Below, one piece after another: positions 6,872 through 14,258 of a stretch of DNA of 27,287 nucleotides. The stretch's first letter is position 1. Every line of letters begins with the position of its first letter. The notes under the pieces were generated by a model, which was not told the DNA's origin, did no database searches, and worked only from the letters and a program-made list of their open reading frames with translations. Both the position numbers and the translations under genes were made by a program. The DNA comes from a virus. The DNA is taken from positions 1 through 27,287 of IMG/VR virus record IMGVR_UViG_3300034118_000819. One strand, given 5' to 3'.

Positions 6872-7159
6872 TTAAGAATCCCACCTAACTACAAATACGA
6901 TATCTGTGTTTCTTGGTATGGGTATTGGGTTTGCAAATTTTCCAACCACAATCAATTCGTTTTTTTGATTGTACAAACCTATCGTAGTTGCGTAAGGTCT
7001 AAAGTCTGATCCTGTTATGTTATTCGCGACTGCGCCGTCTGTACCGGGCTCTATAGCGGTCGGATTTTGAGTGTAGTTAAAGTCATTTTCGTTCACTCTA
7101 CACCTTACTTCTGTTTGGTATATTGTGTTCTCGCTCTTTATTCTTAATGTGTACGGCAT
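6872..7159 (-). CDS. putative virion structural protein (95 residues)
   Basis: I chose ATG 7159 (MPYTLRIKSEN) because a GATATTTATA element lies 6 bases upstream, and the longer frame from 7228 would overlap the end of nrdA. The C-terminal half, with RPYATTIGLYNQKNELIVVG, then a Pro-rich turn and VVRWDS, resembles from memory the beta-rich ends of structural proteins in T4-like marine phages. No Cys-rich, membrane or signal features beyond one Cys. It is probably a late gene placed between nrdA and small unknown genes. Confidence 0.7.
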   Translation of the reverse strand: MPYTLRIKSENTIYQTEVRCRVNENDFNYTQNPTAIEPGTDGAVANNITGSDFRPYATTIGLYNQKNELIVVGKFANPIPIPRNTDIVFVVRWDS

Positions 7160-7165
7160 ACGAAT

Positions 7166-7174
7166 ATAAATATC
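7166..7174 (-). promoter_or_regulatory. GATATTTAT promoter-like element at the end of nrdA
   Basis: TGATATTTATATTCG on the minus strand; the TGA is the nrdA stop codon (7175-7173) and the ATG of the structural gene is 6 bases downstream. If this is a late promoter the message is nearly leaderless. Confidence 0.5.
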
Positions 7175-8822
7175 AGGCTTCGCAACTCGCGCAGGCCAGG
7201 ATGTCCCGGGTGAACTGCTGAGCTGCATTTACTGAGAATTGATAATAAAGTCCCTTCACCCCAAGACTCTCTGCTTCGAGTATCAAAGCGTTAACGTCTT
7301 TTACAGGTACAGAGGGGTGTATCATTAGATTTAAAGACTGTCCTTGATCTATGTATTTTTGTCGTTGACTGGCTTGAATTATTACCTCCCTCTGGGAAAT
7401 CTCTGAAAAGGTTTTAAACACATTTTTTTCGTGTTCTGTTAAAAAATCTAAGTGTTGAACGCTTCCAGCCCTTTTGAGTATGCTATTCCAGGTTTCTTCT
7501 GTATTTTGACCTTTACTCTCCAATAGTTCTAATAGATACGGATTCTTAACAGTGAATTTTATCTTTGCAAGATCAGTTACGTAATAATTAGATTTTACTG
7601 GTTCGTTAGATTCTGACGCTTGACCCAATATGAAAGCTGAAGATTTTGTGGGAGCGTCCGCCAACAGCGTGGTGTTCCTTCTACCGTAACCCTTTAACAA
7701 TTCAGGTTCGCCAAACATGTCTGCCAATTCTTTTGATGCTGTGTAAGCTTCCTCTTTCATGAATTTTGCTATCTTCACGTTTTCTATTTTGGCTTCCATG
7801 GATTCGAAAGGTATCATTTTACTTTGCAAATAACTGTGCCAACCGAGTCTACCAAGTCCGAGAGCTCGATGTCTCTCTGCGAATCTGGTTGCTCTATCCA
7901 TGAACTTTATTTTTTTAGATTTCTCTATGAATTCTTCCATCACAGTATCCAAAAAATACACCATTAACTTTACTGCGTCTGTGTTGTACCACTCATCGAA
8001 GTATCTCAAGTTCATAGAACACAAGCAACAAACAAAAGACTCAAATTCGTCAGATGGTAGTTGAATTTCGTTACACAAATTTGAAGCCAATATTCTCATT
8101 GCCTTATCTTTGTATACGTCTACTGTATTCTCGTTAGCGTTGTCGATGAATTCTATATAAGGGTACCCAATTTCTGATCTTATTTGCAACACTTTGGCCC
8201 ACACTTTTCTCTTTTCTTGATCTCCGTCTTTCATTTGTTGTAACCACTCTCGCGGTGCGCAAACTCCAAAAGATAAATCTTGAATGGGACTTCCTTCACT
8301 CCTTATAGTCAAAAACTCCATAATATCCTTATGGTTCAAATCTAAATAAGCAGCGAAGTTTCCTCTACGAGTTTTTCCTTGACTAACTACGTTTATCAAA
8401 TTATTGAACATTTGCATTTGGTGTACCGCTCCTGAAGAGTAACCGTTGTTTTTTATTTCTGAACCGCGAGCTCTTAAATGACCAAAATATCCAGAAGTTC
8501 CGCCTCCCATCTTAGTCATCATACCGACCTCAGCTACGGATTCTAATATGCTCTCCATGCTGTCTCCCACGTAAGATCCAAAACAAGATATCGGAAGCCC
8601 TCTGTCTGTGCCGTAGTTTGTCCACACCGGAGTGGAAAAACTATACCATCCCTTTTGTACGTTCTCTTTAAACTTCTTTGCGAAACCTTCTATTCTAAGT
8701 CTCTTTTCAGCTGTTTCACAAATTATTGTAACTCTCTCATCTATAGTTTGATTTGGAAGTAAATAATCTCTTTCCAAAAAAGTCTTGCTTTGCTCTGTTA
8801 ACCACCTATAGTTATTTTCCAT
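7173..8822 (-). CDS. nrdA: ribonucleotide reductase class I large subunit (R1)
   Basis: 549 residues, against about 760 in E. coli; the N-terminal ATP-cone is absent, so the overall-activity allosteric site is missing. The catalytic core is intact: Cys80 (ISCFGSY), Asn248-Cys250-Glu252 (NLCNEIQLP), the redox partner Cys265 (CCLCSMNL), the radical-transfer tyrosines 526-527 (GLYYQFSVN) and a C-terminal Cys544/Cys547 pair (CASC) for reactivation by thioredoxin or glutaredoxin. It reduces ribonucleoside diphosphates to deoxy forms for phage DNA synthesis in the cytoplasm. It starts 2 bases after nrdB and is cotranscribed with it. Loss of the cone is known in T4-like and other phage enzymes and would remove dATP feedback inhibition. 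Confidence 0.97.
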   Translation of the reverse strand: MENNYRWLTEQSKTFLERDYLLPNQTIDERVTIICETAEKRLRIEGFAKKFKENVQKGWYSFSTPVWTNYGTDRGLPISCFGSYVGDSMESILESVAEVGMMTKMGGGTSGYFGHLRARGSEIKNNGYSSGAVHQMQMFNNLINVVSQGKTRRGNFAAYLDLNHKDIMEFLTIRSEGSPIQDLSFGVCAPREWLQQMKDGDQEKRKVWAKVLQIRSEIGYPYIEFIDNANENTVDVYKDKAMRILASNLCNEIQLPSDEFESFVCCLCSMNLRYFDEWYNTDAVKLMVYFLDTVMEEFIEKSKKIKFMDRATRFAERHRALGLGRLGWHSYLQSKMIPFESMEAKIENVKIAKFMKEEAYTASKELADMFGEPELLKGYGRRNTTLLADAPTKSSAFILGQASESNEPVKSNYYVTDLAKIKFTVKNPYLLELLESKGQNTEETWNSILKRAGSVQHLDFLTEHEKNVFKTFSEISQREVIIQASQRQKYIDQGQSLNLMIHPSVPVKDVNALILEAESLGVKGLYYQFSVNAAQQFTRDILACASCEA

Positions 8823-8824
8823 AA

Positions 8825-9799
8825 TTAAAATAGATCTGCTTCCGTTATTGATTTTGTTTTCTTTGAATATGTAACTGCTTTCTTGTTGAAAAAATCCGTG
8901 TTTACTTCAGCGTACACCTCTTCTTCGAACCACTTGAGTTGATTAACCAACTCTTGATCGATTTCAAATACGGCTTCTCCGCCTATCATTTTTACACTAT
9001 CATTAAATCTACTTTTGATGTACTCTTTAAGCACGTCTTTTGGTAAAAAGTCTAATTCCCCTTGTTCGAATATCCAATCAATTATCTTGCTCTCAGCTTC
9101 ATACGCTTTCTTACAAGCACGATATATTTTCGTATAAAACTCTTCGTTGAACCATTCTGGAAATTCTTCTTTAACTTTGTTGATAACATAAGATCCCAAT
9201 AAAGCGTGTACTGTTTCTTCTTTTTGGGTAGCTTGCACAACGTTATCTATGTCTTTCAAAACATTTTTATGCTTATTGAACGCTTTTATTATGGCGAATT
9301 GACTAAACAAACTAACGTTTTCTATAAAAAGTGAAAAAAGCGCTAGAGTTAACGTGTAATTTTCATCGCTGTTTGTCGAAGCGCCACGCAAATACTTTGT
9401 CAAGTAATCTACTCTACCTTGGATAACAGGCTCTTGTAATAAGAGTTCAAAATCTCCGTTTAAGTTTAACACCTCCAATAAGTGAGAATACGCTCGTTCG
9501 TGGCGAACTTCAGATTCTGCAAACGTAGAACCAACAGCATTAAACTCAGGTTTAGGAAACCTATCATATAATTTGCCCCAAAAAGTCTTAACACTTACTT
9601 CTATCTGAGATATTGCAAGCAGCGTATTCTTTATGGCGTTTTTTTCGTGAGGAGCAAGCTTTACGTGGAAATCGTGTATATCACTCATAAAATTCCACTC
9701 TGTGTGTATCCAATAACTGTGATTTACTGCGTCGACATACTCCATGACCTCTGGGTATTCGAATGGTTTAAAGTTAACTCTTTTATCAAATATTCCCAT
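8825..9799 (-). CDS. nrdB: ribonucleotide reductase class I small subunit (R2)
   Basis: 324 residues from ATG 9799 (MGIFDKRVNF). The same frame is open further upstream to a TTG at 9907, but those residues look unlike R2 proteins, so the ATG is preferred. Diiron ligands and radical site are visible: Glu67, Glu97 and His100 (ESEVRHERAYSHL), radical Tyr104, Glu160 (FIENVS), and Glu195 with His198 (KEETVHALL). The C-terminus SITEADLF is the tail that docks into R1. The order nrdB-nrdA is reversed from E. coli. It follows an unusually long 204-base non-coding leader. Confidence 0.97.
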   Translation of the reverse strand: MGIFDKRVNFKPFEYPEVMEYVDAVNHSYWIHTEWNFMSDIHDFHVKLAPHEKNAIKNTLLAISQIEVSVKTFWGKLYDRFPKPEFNAVGSTFAESEVRHERAYSHLLEVLNLNGDFELLLQEPVIQGRVDYLTKYLRGASTNSDENYTLTLALFSLFIENVSLFSQFAIIKAFNKHKNVLKDIDNVVQATQKEETVHALLGSYVINKVKEEFPEWFNEEFYTKIYRACKKAYEAESKIIDWIFEQGELDFLPKDVLKEYIKSRFNDSVKMIGGEAVFEIDQELVNQLKWFEEEVYAEVNTDFFNKKAVTYSKKTKSITEADLF

Positions 9800-9833
9800 A
9801 ATTTTGTTTTTAAAACATAAAAAATAATATCTA

Positions 9834-9851
9834 CTCGAAGAACCTTCCGAG
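9834..9851 (-). promoter_or_regulatory. hairpin in the nrdB leader
   Basis: On the minus strand CTCGGAAGGTTCTTCGAG folds as a 7-bp stem with one bulged G and a GTT triloop. It is followed after a few bases by a T-rich stretch (TATTATTTTTTATG), so a weak attenuator is possible. It ends about 34 bases before the nrdB ATG. Confidence 0.4.
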
Positions 9852-9994
9852 CCCTTCGAATGTTTGTAACTATTCCAATAATTAATGACGTGTATTTTCG
9901 CAACCAAAGATCAGGCATTGTATGATATTTGTTGTATTTCCTTTTGGGTTAGGCGTATACTAAACTTATTGCCTTGATGCTTGGATTTGCTTGA

Positions 9995-10002
9995 ATAAAT
10001 AT
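9995..10002 (-). promoter_or_regulatory. ATATTTAT promoter-like element heading the nrdB leader
   Basis: TAGAATATTTATTC on the minus strand, where TAG is the helicase stop codon (10006-10004). It would give the nrdB-nrdA pair its own transcript with a leader near 190 bases. Confidence 0.45.
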
Positions 10003-10003
10003 T

Positions 10004-11380
10004 CTATTTTGTACTTAATTCAAAGAATTTTTGAGCTAAGTACTTTCTTTCGTCGCTACTAAATCCGCCTATTTGTTGCTTAGGTTGAGAATTTCCGTCA
10101 TCGAAAGTTAGATCATCATCGTTCATTTGAGAGTTACTCACATCTATAAATCCACACGCAGTATTTACAGTGGCCGAATACGTCATACCATCGCCGCCGT
10201 ATCTGTTTTTCATAATGTGTATTCTACCAGTACCGTTAACTTTGTCCATTCTTTTTCTCGATAAAGACATGGCAAAATCCGCTATCATTAGTTTGTTGTA
10301 AGATCCTGCGGCTTTATCTCCTTCGATAACATCGTCCTTAGCGCCAGCACGATTAACTTGAGATACGGTCCATATAGGCACTTTGAGTTCTCTTGCCATT
10401 CCCTTTATGCTTGCATATAGATCGTCCAATTCGTCTTTACGTTCTTTGCTCCTGTGAACAGGTTTGAGTAGATCGACGTAATCTATTATGATCAAGTCGG
10501 GGACTATGCCCATGTTTTTACACTTGTTATAGTGATTTTCTATTGCGTGAGGACTAGCTTTTCCCATAGAAAATTCTCGTATGATCAACTTTCCTGGTAA
10601 TTTACTTACAGCTTCTTCGACCTCGACTCTGTGCATGTGTATGTCTCGTACGTCTATTCCTGTAAATATAGCATCGTACCTTTTACCCACGTAATCTTCT
10701 GAAAGTTCTAACGTGTAATGGGCTACCGTCATGCCAGCTTTTACAGCCATTGCTCCGAGGTTAACTAGCATCCAAGATTTACCTCCTCCTGGATTTCCGA
10801 ATATTAGTCCCAAATCTCCAACTCCCAGTCCACCAGCCAACAATTCATTGACGTTTGGCCACGGCGTAGGTACTACTTTTCTAACATCTTGTCTAAATCT
10901 AGACTCAACGTCCCTATCGTATTCGTGACCTATCGACTTGTCTTGCCCAGACTTAAGAGCGTTTTTTATAATAAGCTCTATCTCTTCGTATTTACCGTTT
11001 TCTAGTAAACTAACCGAATTTAATATTGCTTTTTTTATTTGTTGATTTCTACAAAAATTATTGAATTCTTGCTCAACGTACTCTCTATCTTCGTTACTGG
11101 CTTTTAGAGACTCTTTTAAGTTTTCTATTACAGACACACGCAACACTTCGTTGTCGATCTTCTTCACTTCTGCTTGCAAAGAGTCCAGAGTGGGTACTGT
11201 ATTGTACTTATAGTAGTACCTAAGCACTTCTGCGACTATCCACTGACCAGATGGACTATCGAAGTAGTCTTTTTCTATCGCGTCGTGTATATTTTGTAAA
11301 AACTCTTTGTGTTTTAATAAACTCGATAGTACTTTTATTTGAAAACCGTGTCCGTATTGATTTAGTGAATTTAATACCAT
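10004..11380 (-). CDS. replicative DNA helicase, DnaB/T4 gp41 type
   Basis: 458 residues from ATG 11380 (MVLNSLNQYG), close to T4 gp41 (475). A longer frame from 11470 overlaps the upstream gene and adds residues without helicase character, so I reject it. The N-terminal helical domain spans about 1-150. The RecA-like motor has Walker A GNPGGGKS (195-202), Walker B LIIIDYVDLL (296-305), the VPIWTVSQVNR segment (335-344) and a late KNRYGG motif (391-396). The ring would unwind the fork 5'-3' and load the primase; no primase gene is in the window. The acidic C-terminal stretch (about 419-430) may be a partner-binding tail. Confidence 0.95.
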   Translation of the reverse strand: MVLNSLNQYGHGFQIKVLSSLLKHKEFLQNIHDAIEKDYFDSPSGQWIVAEVLRYYYKYNTVPTLDSLQAEVKKIDNEVLRVSVIENLKESLKASNEDREYVEQEFNNFCRNQQIKKAILNSVSLLENGKYEEIELIIKNALKSGQDKSIGHEYDRDVESRFRQDVRKVVPTPWPNVNELLAGGLGVGDLGLIFGNPGGGKSWMLVNLGAMAVKAGMTVAHYTLELSEDYVGKRYDAIFTGIDVRDIHMHRVEVEEAVSKLPGKLIIREFSMGKASPHAIENHYNKCKNMGIVPDLIIIDYVDLLKPVHRSKERKDELDDLYASIKGMARELKVPIWTVSQVNRAGAKDDVIEGDKAAGSYNKLMIADFAMSLSRKRMDKVNGTGRIHIMKNRYGGDGMTYSATVNTACGFIDVSNSQMNDDDLTFDDGNSQPKQQIGGFSSDERKYLAQKFFELSTK

Positions 11381-11397
11381 TATTATTTTATGTTTTT

Positions 11398-11853
11398 TTA
11401 ATTGGCTGATACTGCGAATGACACTGGTAAGCTTGGTGCGTTTATAACTTGGATGTTTTTGTAAATACACGCTCTAGTATATTTTATAACCTTTTCTTCG
11501 CCAGAGAATACTAATCTATTATCAGAGCATTGAGCAATCATTGGAAGTGTCTCTTCTCTTTCACAATAAAGTATAACACTTATATTCTCTTCTTCATCTT
11601 TTATATGATATTTTTTATAGTTTTGTAATCTTTCATCTAGTGTGCCATACATTGTATTTACGAAGCCAGAACATGTGTGTTTAATAAGATTACCAAAAAC
11701 ATCTTTTTGTCCATCTGTATATGTTAGCTGAAATACTGGAGTATTAATTTTATATATTTTCACTCTATTCTCATGTGCGAAAGATAATAGAGGAGAAAAT
11801 GCTATAGCTCCAGCAGATAGACCCAAAGTTTTTAAGAAAGCACCTCTATTCAT
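11398..11853 (-). CDS. exported protein of unknown function with Tat-like leader
   Basis: 151 residues. The N-terminus MNRGAFLKTLGLSAGAIAFS has the layout of a twin-arginine leader of the Bacteroidota type (NRRxFLKTLG), with the second Arg replaced by Gly, then a hydrophobic core and a plausible cleavage site after SFA (residue 26). The mature part is beta-rich and has four Cys (61, 97, 109, 129), which could form two disulfides outside the cytoplasm. Its start overlaps the end of the 5' nuclease gene by 8 bases and its stop is 17 bases before the helicase start, so it is part of the replication transcript although its product should leave the cytoplasm. I recognise no family; envelope modification or superinfection exclusion are guesses. 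Confidence 0.75.
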   Translation of the reverse strand: MNRGAFLKTLGLSAGAIAFSPLLSFAHENRVKIYKINTPVFQLTYTDGQKDVFGNLIKHTCSGFVNTMYGTLDERLQNYKKYHIKDEEENISVILYCEREETLPMIAQCSDNRLVFSGEEKVIKYTRACIYKNIQVINAPSLPVSFAVSAN

Positions 11854-12886
11854 GTTTTTTTATTTTACTCAATTCGTGAAAAGCGTTGTATAACCACGAC
11901 TGTAAGTTATTTATGGAATTTCCTAAATCGTCTTCATTATATAAAATTTGAAATTCTCGTGGATAAAAATTCTTATTAGGATTATCCAATAACTCAGCTA
12001 TGTGTTCCATAGATTCTTGTGGAATGTTAGGATCGTGAAGATCCATCAATAGTTTGTTTATTGCTAATTGATTCTTAAAAGCTAAAATTTTTGAATGGAC
12101 ATTATCGTTACCCAATTCACACTTTTCTAACAACATATTTAGCGTAAATTCTTTTTCTGTGGTCAATTCTGGGAAATGCTTTACGAGAGTTTTTATTCCA
12201 AGCCCATTAACGCCCGGTACGTTATCTCCTTTGTCACCGACTAATATTTTATGAGTTAAGAAATTTTTTGAAGTTACTTCGTACTCCTCTAAAACTCTCT
12301 TTTTGTTATAGAATATTTTTTTAGTAGGAGAGTAAACTTCTACGTTATCGTTGACCAACTGTAAATAATCTCTATCACTGGATAGTATGGTTATCTTCGA
12401 TTCTGGTAACTGTTTTACCAAATAACCAATAACGTCATCGGCCTCTACTTTATCTATGGACAATAAGTCGACAGGAAGACACTTTAGATAGTCTATCAAC
12501 CTGACCAATTGATTGGTTATTGCCTCTGACTCTTGCTCTTGATTTTCAAACGTATCCCAGTTAGTGATTCGTCTTATTCCCCTATTAGCTTTATATTCCG
12601 GATATATATACCTCTTGTTTGTGGATGAACCTTGCCCATCGAACACCAGTATGATTCTGGTTGGTCTGACCAGGCTTATCGCGTAACTCAGAGACCTAAG
12701 ATAGCCAGTTAAACCTCCCACATGATTGCCACTTTTATTAATGTGTCTAATTACAGTAAAAGATCTTATAAAGGTGTTTAAAGAATCAACTAATAATACT
12801 CTATCGTTGACTTTTTTCTGTACGACTTCTTCTTGATCTGATCCTTTTCCTAAAGAGTCAAATATCTTTTTGTAATCTTCTTTCAA
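11846..12886 (-). CDS. 5'-3' exonuclease / flap endonuclease (T4 RNase H or Pol I 5' nuclease type)
   Basis: 346 residues with the full PIN/FEN metal-site set: Asp34 (LLVDSLN), Asp83 (LVFDGQG), Glu148-Asp150-Asp151 (VEADDVIG), Asp171 and Asp173 (SSDRDYL), Asp218 and Asp221 (VGDKGDNVPGV), the last leading into the helix-3-turn-helix (NGLGIKTLVKHFP). The enzyme removes RNA primers and 5' flaps. Because the phage PolA lacks a 5' nuclease domain, this gene supplies it in trans. The start is TTG: an in-frame TAA lies two codons upstream and no ATG occurs in the first 45 codons. It runs 8 bases into the next gene. Confidence 0.93.
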   Translation of the reverse strand: MKEDYKKIFDSLGKGSDQEEVVQKKVNDRVLLVDSLNTFIRSFTVIRHINKSGNHVGGLTGYLRSLSYAISLVRPTRIILVFDGQGSSTNKRYIYPEYKANRGIRRITNWDTFENQEQESEAITNQLVRLIDYLKCLPVDLLSIDKVEADDVIGYLVKQLPESKITILSSDRDYLQLVNDNVEVYSPTKKIFYNKKRVLEEYEVTSKNFLTHKILVGDKGDNVPGVNGLGIKTLVKHFPELTTEKEFTLNMLLEKCELGNDNVHSKILAFKNQLAINKLLMDLHDPNIPQESMEHIAELLDNPNKNFYPREFQILYNEDDLGNSINNLQSWLYNAFHELSKIKKHE

Positions 12887-12919
12887 AACTTAATTTTTTA
12901 TTGTTAAAAAAGTATAAAA

Positions 12920-13066
12920 TTAGTATATTGCTAAATTTTTTAGTAATAGTATTTCATAAGATCTACCTAACTCATCTTTTGGTATTTCTCCAAAAGTTAA
13001 TTTCCATATATTTCTAGCTATAGAAGTATCTCTTTTTTTGCTTTTCATAAAATAAAAAGGACTCAT
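12920..13066 (-). pseudogene. remnant of an HNH homing-type endonuclease
   Basis: 48 residues from ATG 13066 (MSPFYFMKSKKRDTS); a GTG at 13135 would extend the frame. The segment FGEIPKDELGRSYEI matches the conserved N-terminal part of phage HNH endonucleases, where YEI is normally followed by the HHIDGN metal-binding motif. Here YEI is followed by LLLKNLAIY and a stop, and no other frame in the remaining bases before the nuclease gene encodes the His-His pair. The catalytic part is therefore missing, probably by deletion. It lies between uvsX and the 5' nuclease, a typical place for a free-standing homing gene. The family match is from memory of the motif. Confidence 0.6.
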
Positions 13067-13111
13067 CGAATGCAAAGGTCGTGCGATGACCAATGCATCT
13101 AGAGTCCAAAG

Positions 13112-13156
13112 TTTATTATAGATAGTTAATCGCACTAACTCTCTAACTATAATAAA
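13112..13156 (-). promoter_or_regulatory. AT-rich hairpin downstream of uvsX
   Basis: TTTATTATAG (13112-13121) and its exact complement CTATAATAAA (13147-13156) can form a 10-bp stem, with a further 5-bp AGTTA/TAACT pairing inside. There is no T-run after it, so it is not a standard terminator. It starts 10 bases after the uvsX stop and precedes the HNH remnant; such hairpins can control free-standing endonuclease genes or protect the 3' end of a message. Confidence 0.35.
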
Positions 13157-13159
13157 TAT
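13152..13159 (-). promoter_or_regulatory. ATATTTAT promoter-like element after uvsX
   Basis: CATATATTTATTATAG on the minus strand, 7 bases after the uvsX stop and overlapping the upstream arm of the hairpin. It could drive the HNH remnant and the 5' nuclease. Confidence 0.4.
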
Positions 13160-13166
13160 ATGATAA

Positions 13167-14237
13167 TTAGTCTTCTGATGTATCGAATATCTCTAAATTA
13201 TCTGCTTCTTCTTCCACTATATCAAATGTATCCGATCCTAGAATTTTTGCCCATTCATGGGAGTGAGTACTTTGATAAGCTTTAATAGCCGCGGGCTTAT
13301 CATCGATGAATCCATGAGGAGTCATTATTACTTTTGCAACTGCTGTAACTCCCGTAACGTGATTTTTATCACAAGAAATCCTTGTTCTCTTAGCAAATTC
13401 TATGTCTTTACCGCCTTTGGTAGCTTTGATCTTATTAGTACCCGCCTTTGCTATGCTACCGAACGTAATAACTAGTGAAGAGTCAAACATCATAGTTGTA
13501 CCGCCCTTGTTTTGCAATGTAGGCTGTCCCATCGGATGATCTGGTTTTGCTACCCAAACTTTATTTATTGCCACGAGCGTGTTTGTATATTGCTGACTTT
13601 CTTTTCTGCTTAATACAATTTTTTGATTTATATAATTACCAAATTGAGTTGACATAGCCCCAGCGGCCCACTCGTTATTATTTGTGGACTTTTCTATACT
13701 CATTCTACATGGTATCGATCCAACAGAATCCCAAAAGAAGCACAGATCATAAGGTAAATTACCTTTCTTTTGTTCGTCTAACATATCTGCTATAAAAGCT
13801 GATACATCCTCTATGCATTGTAATTTTTCTCTATCTACGTATACAAAAAATCCGTTGTAATCCTTAACAACTCCGTCGTCGTCTGGGATTTCTTCAAACT
13901 GTAAACCCATTTGCCTTGCGTGCTCCCAACTCCATTTCATTTCTGTGATTATGAAGACAGGTAATATTCCCATCTTTTGACAGGATACAGCAGCTTCTAG
14001 TAAGGCTGTAGTTTTTCCTGTGTCGGAGTGGCCACGTAAAAGCGTTATGTGACCTACTGGTATACCTGGAATTTGTAGGGCTTCCATAAACGCCGATGAC
14101 AGGGGGATCCATTTGTTGTCTTTGAACTTTATGGATACAGTAGATAAATTTTTGCTTTTTTTGAAGTTGTCAAGATTGAACTCCTTCTTTATTGCGCTAG
14201 ATACGGAACTATTAAGCCCTACTTTAGCCTTAGCCAT
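13167..14237 (-). CDS. uvsX: UvsX/RecA-like recombinase
   Basis: 356 residues, near T4 UvsX (391). Walker A is GHSDTGKT (69-76), the catalytic Glu is in IITEMKW (Glu99), and Walker B is DLCFFWDSV (164-172). A region around 215-260 (VAINKVWVAKP, GGTTMMFDSSL) fits the DNA-binding loops and oligomer core. The C-terminal tail is acidic, as in RecA proteins that regulate DNA binding. It forms filaments on ssDNA for strand exchange, recombination-dependent replication and repair. It starts 21 bases after the ssDNA-binding protein gene; UvsX and gp32 work together in T4. Confidence 0.95.
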   Translation of the reverse strand: MAKAKVGLNSSVSSAIKKEFNLDNFKKSKNLSTVSIKFKDNKWIPLSSAFMEALQIPGIPVGHITLLRGHSDTGKTTALLEAAVSCQKMGILPVFIITEMKWSWEHARQMGLQFEEIPDDDGVVKDYNGFFVYVDREKLQCIEDVSAFIADMLDEQKKGNLPYDLCFFWDSVGSIPCRMSIEKSTNNNEWAAGAMSTQFGNYINQKIVLSRKESQQYTNTLVAINKVWVAKPDHPMGQPTLQNKGGTTMMFDSSLVITFGSIAKAGTNKIKATKGGKDIEFAKRTRISCDKNHVTGVTAVAKVIMTPHGFIDDKPAAIKAYQSTHSHEWAKILGSDTFDIVEEEADNLEIFDTSED

Positions 14238-14258
14238 ACTTTACTTGTTTTGTCTTGA

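Larger units (their letters stand above)
9800..10003 (-). other. 204-base leader between helicase and nrdB
   Basis: The longest gap between recognised genes inside the operon-like stretch from 27244 to 352. It holds an ATATTTAT element at its upstream end (9995-10002) and a hairpin near its downstream end (9834-9851). Two overlapping frames are open here, one continuing into nrdB and one out of frame from an ATG at 9918; neither product resembles anything I know. No tRNA cloverleaf or riboswitch class was recognised. Confidence 0.5.

Noticed and set aside
7160-7228. N-terminal extension of the 95-residue structural protein
   Set aside because: It would overlap the end of nrdA, including its CASC-encoding codons, while the ATG at 7159 sits just after a promoter-like element.
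9800-9907. N-terminal extension of nrdB to a TTG at 9907
   Set aside because: The extra residues do not resemble R2 N-termini, the start would be TTG, and ATG 9799 gives a standard R2 beginning.
9724-9918. 64-residue minus-strand frame from ATG 9918
   Set aside because: It overlaps the first 75 bases of nrdB in a different frame and has no recognisable features; the region is better described as a leader.
9800-10003. tRNA or known riboswitch in the nrdB leader
   Set aside because: A GGTTC-like stretch is present, but no cloverleaf with an acceptor stem could be drawn and no conserved riboswitch core was recognised.
11381-11470. N-terminal extension of the helicase
   Set aside because: It would overlap the exported protein gene by about 70 bases, and ATG 11380 gives a DnaB-type start of normal length.
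13894-14112. 72-residue minus-strand frame inside uvsX
   Set aside because: Out-of-frame shadow within a gene with intact RecA motifs.
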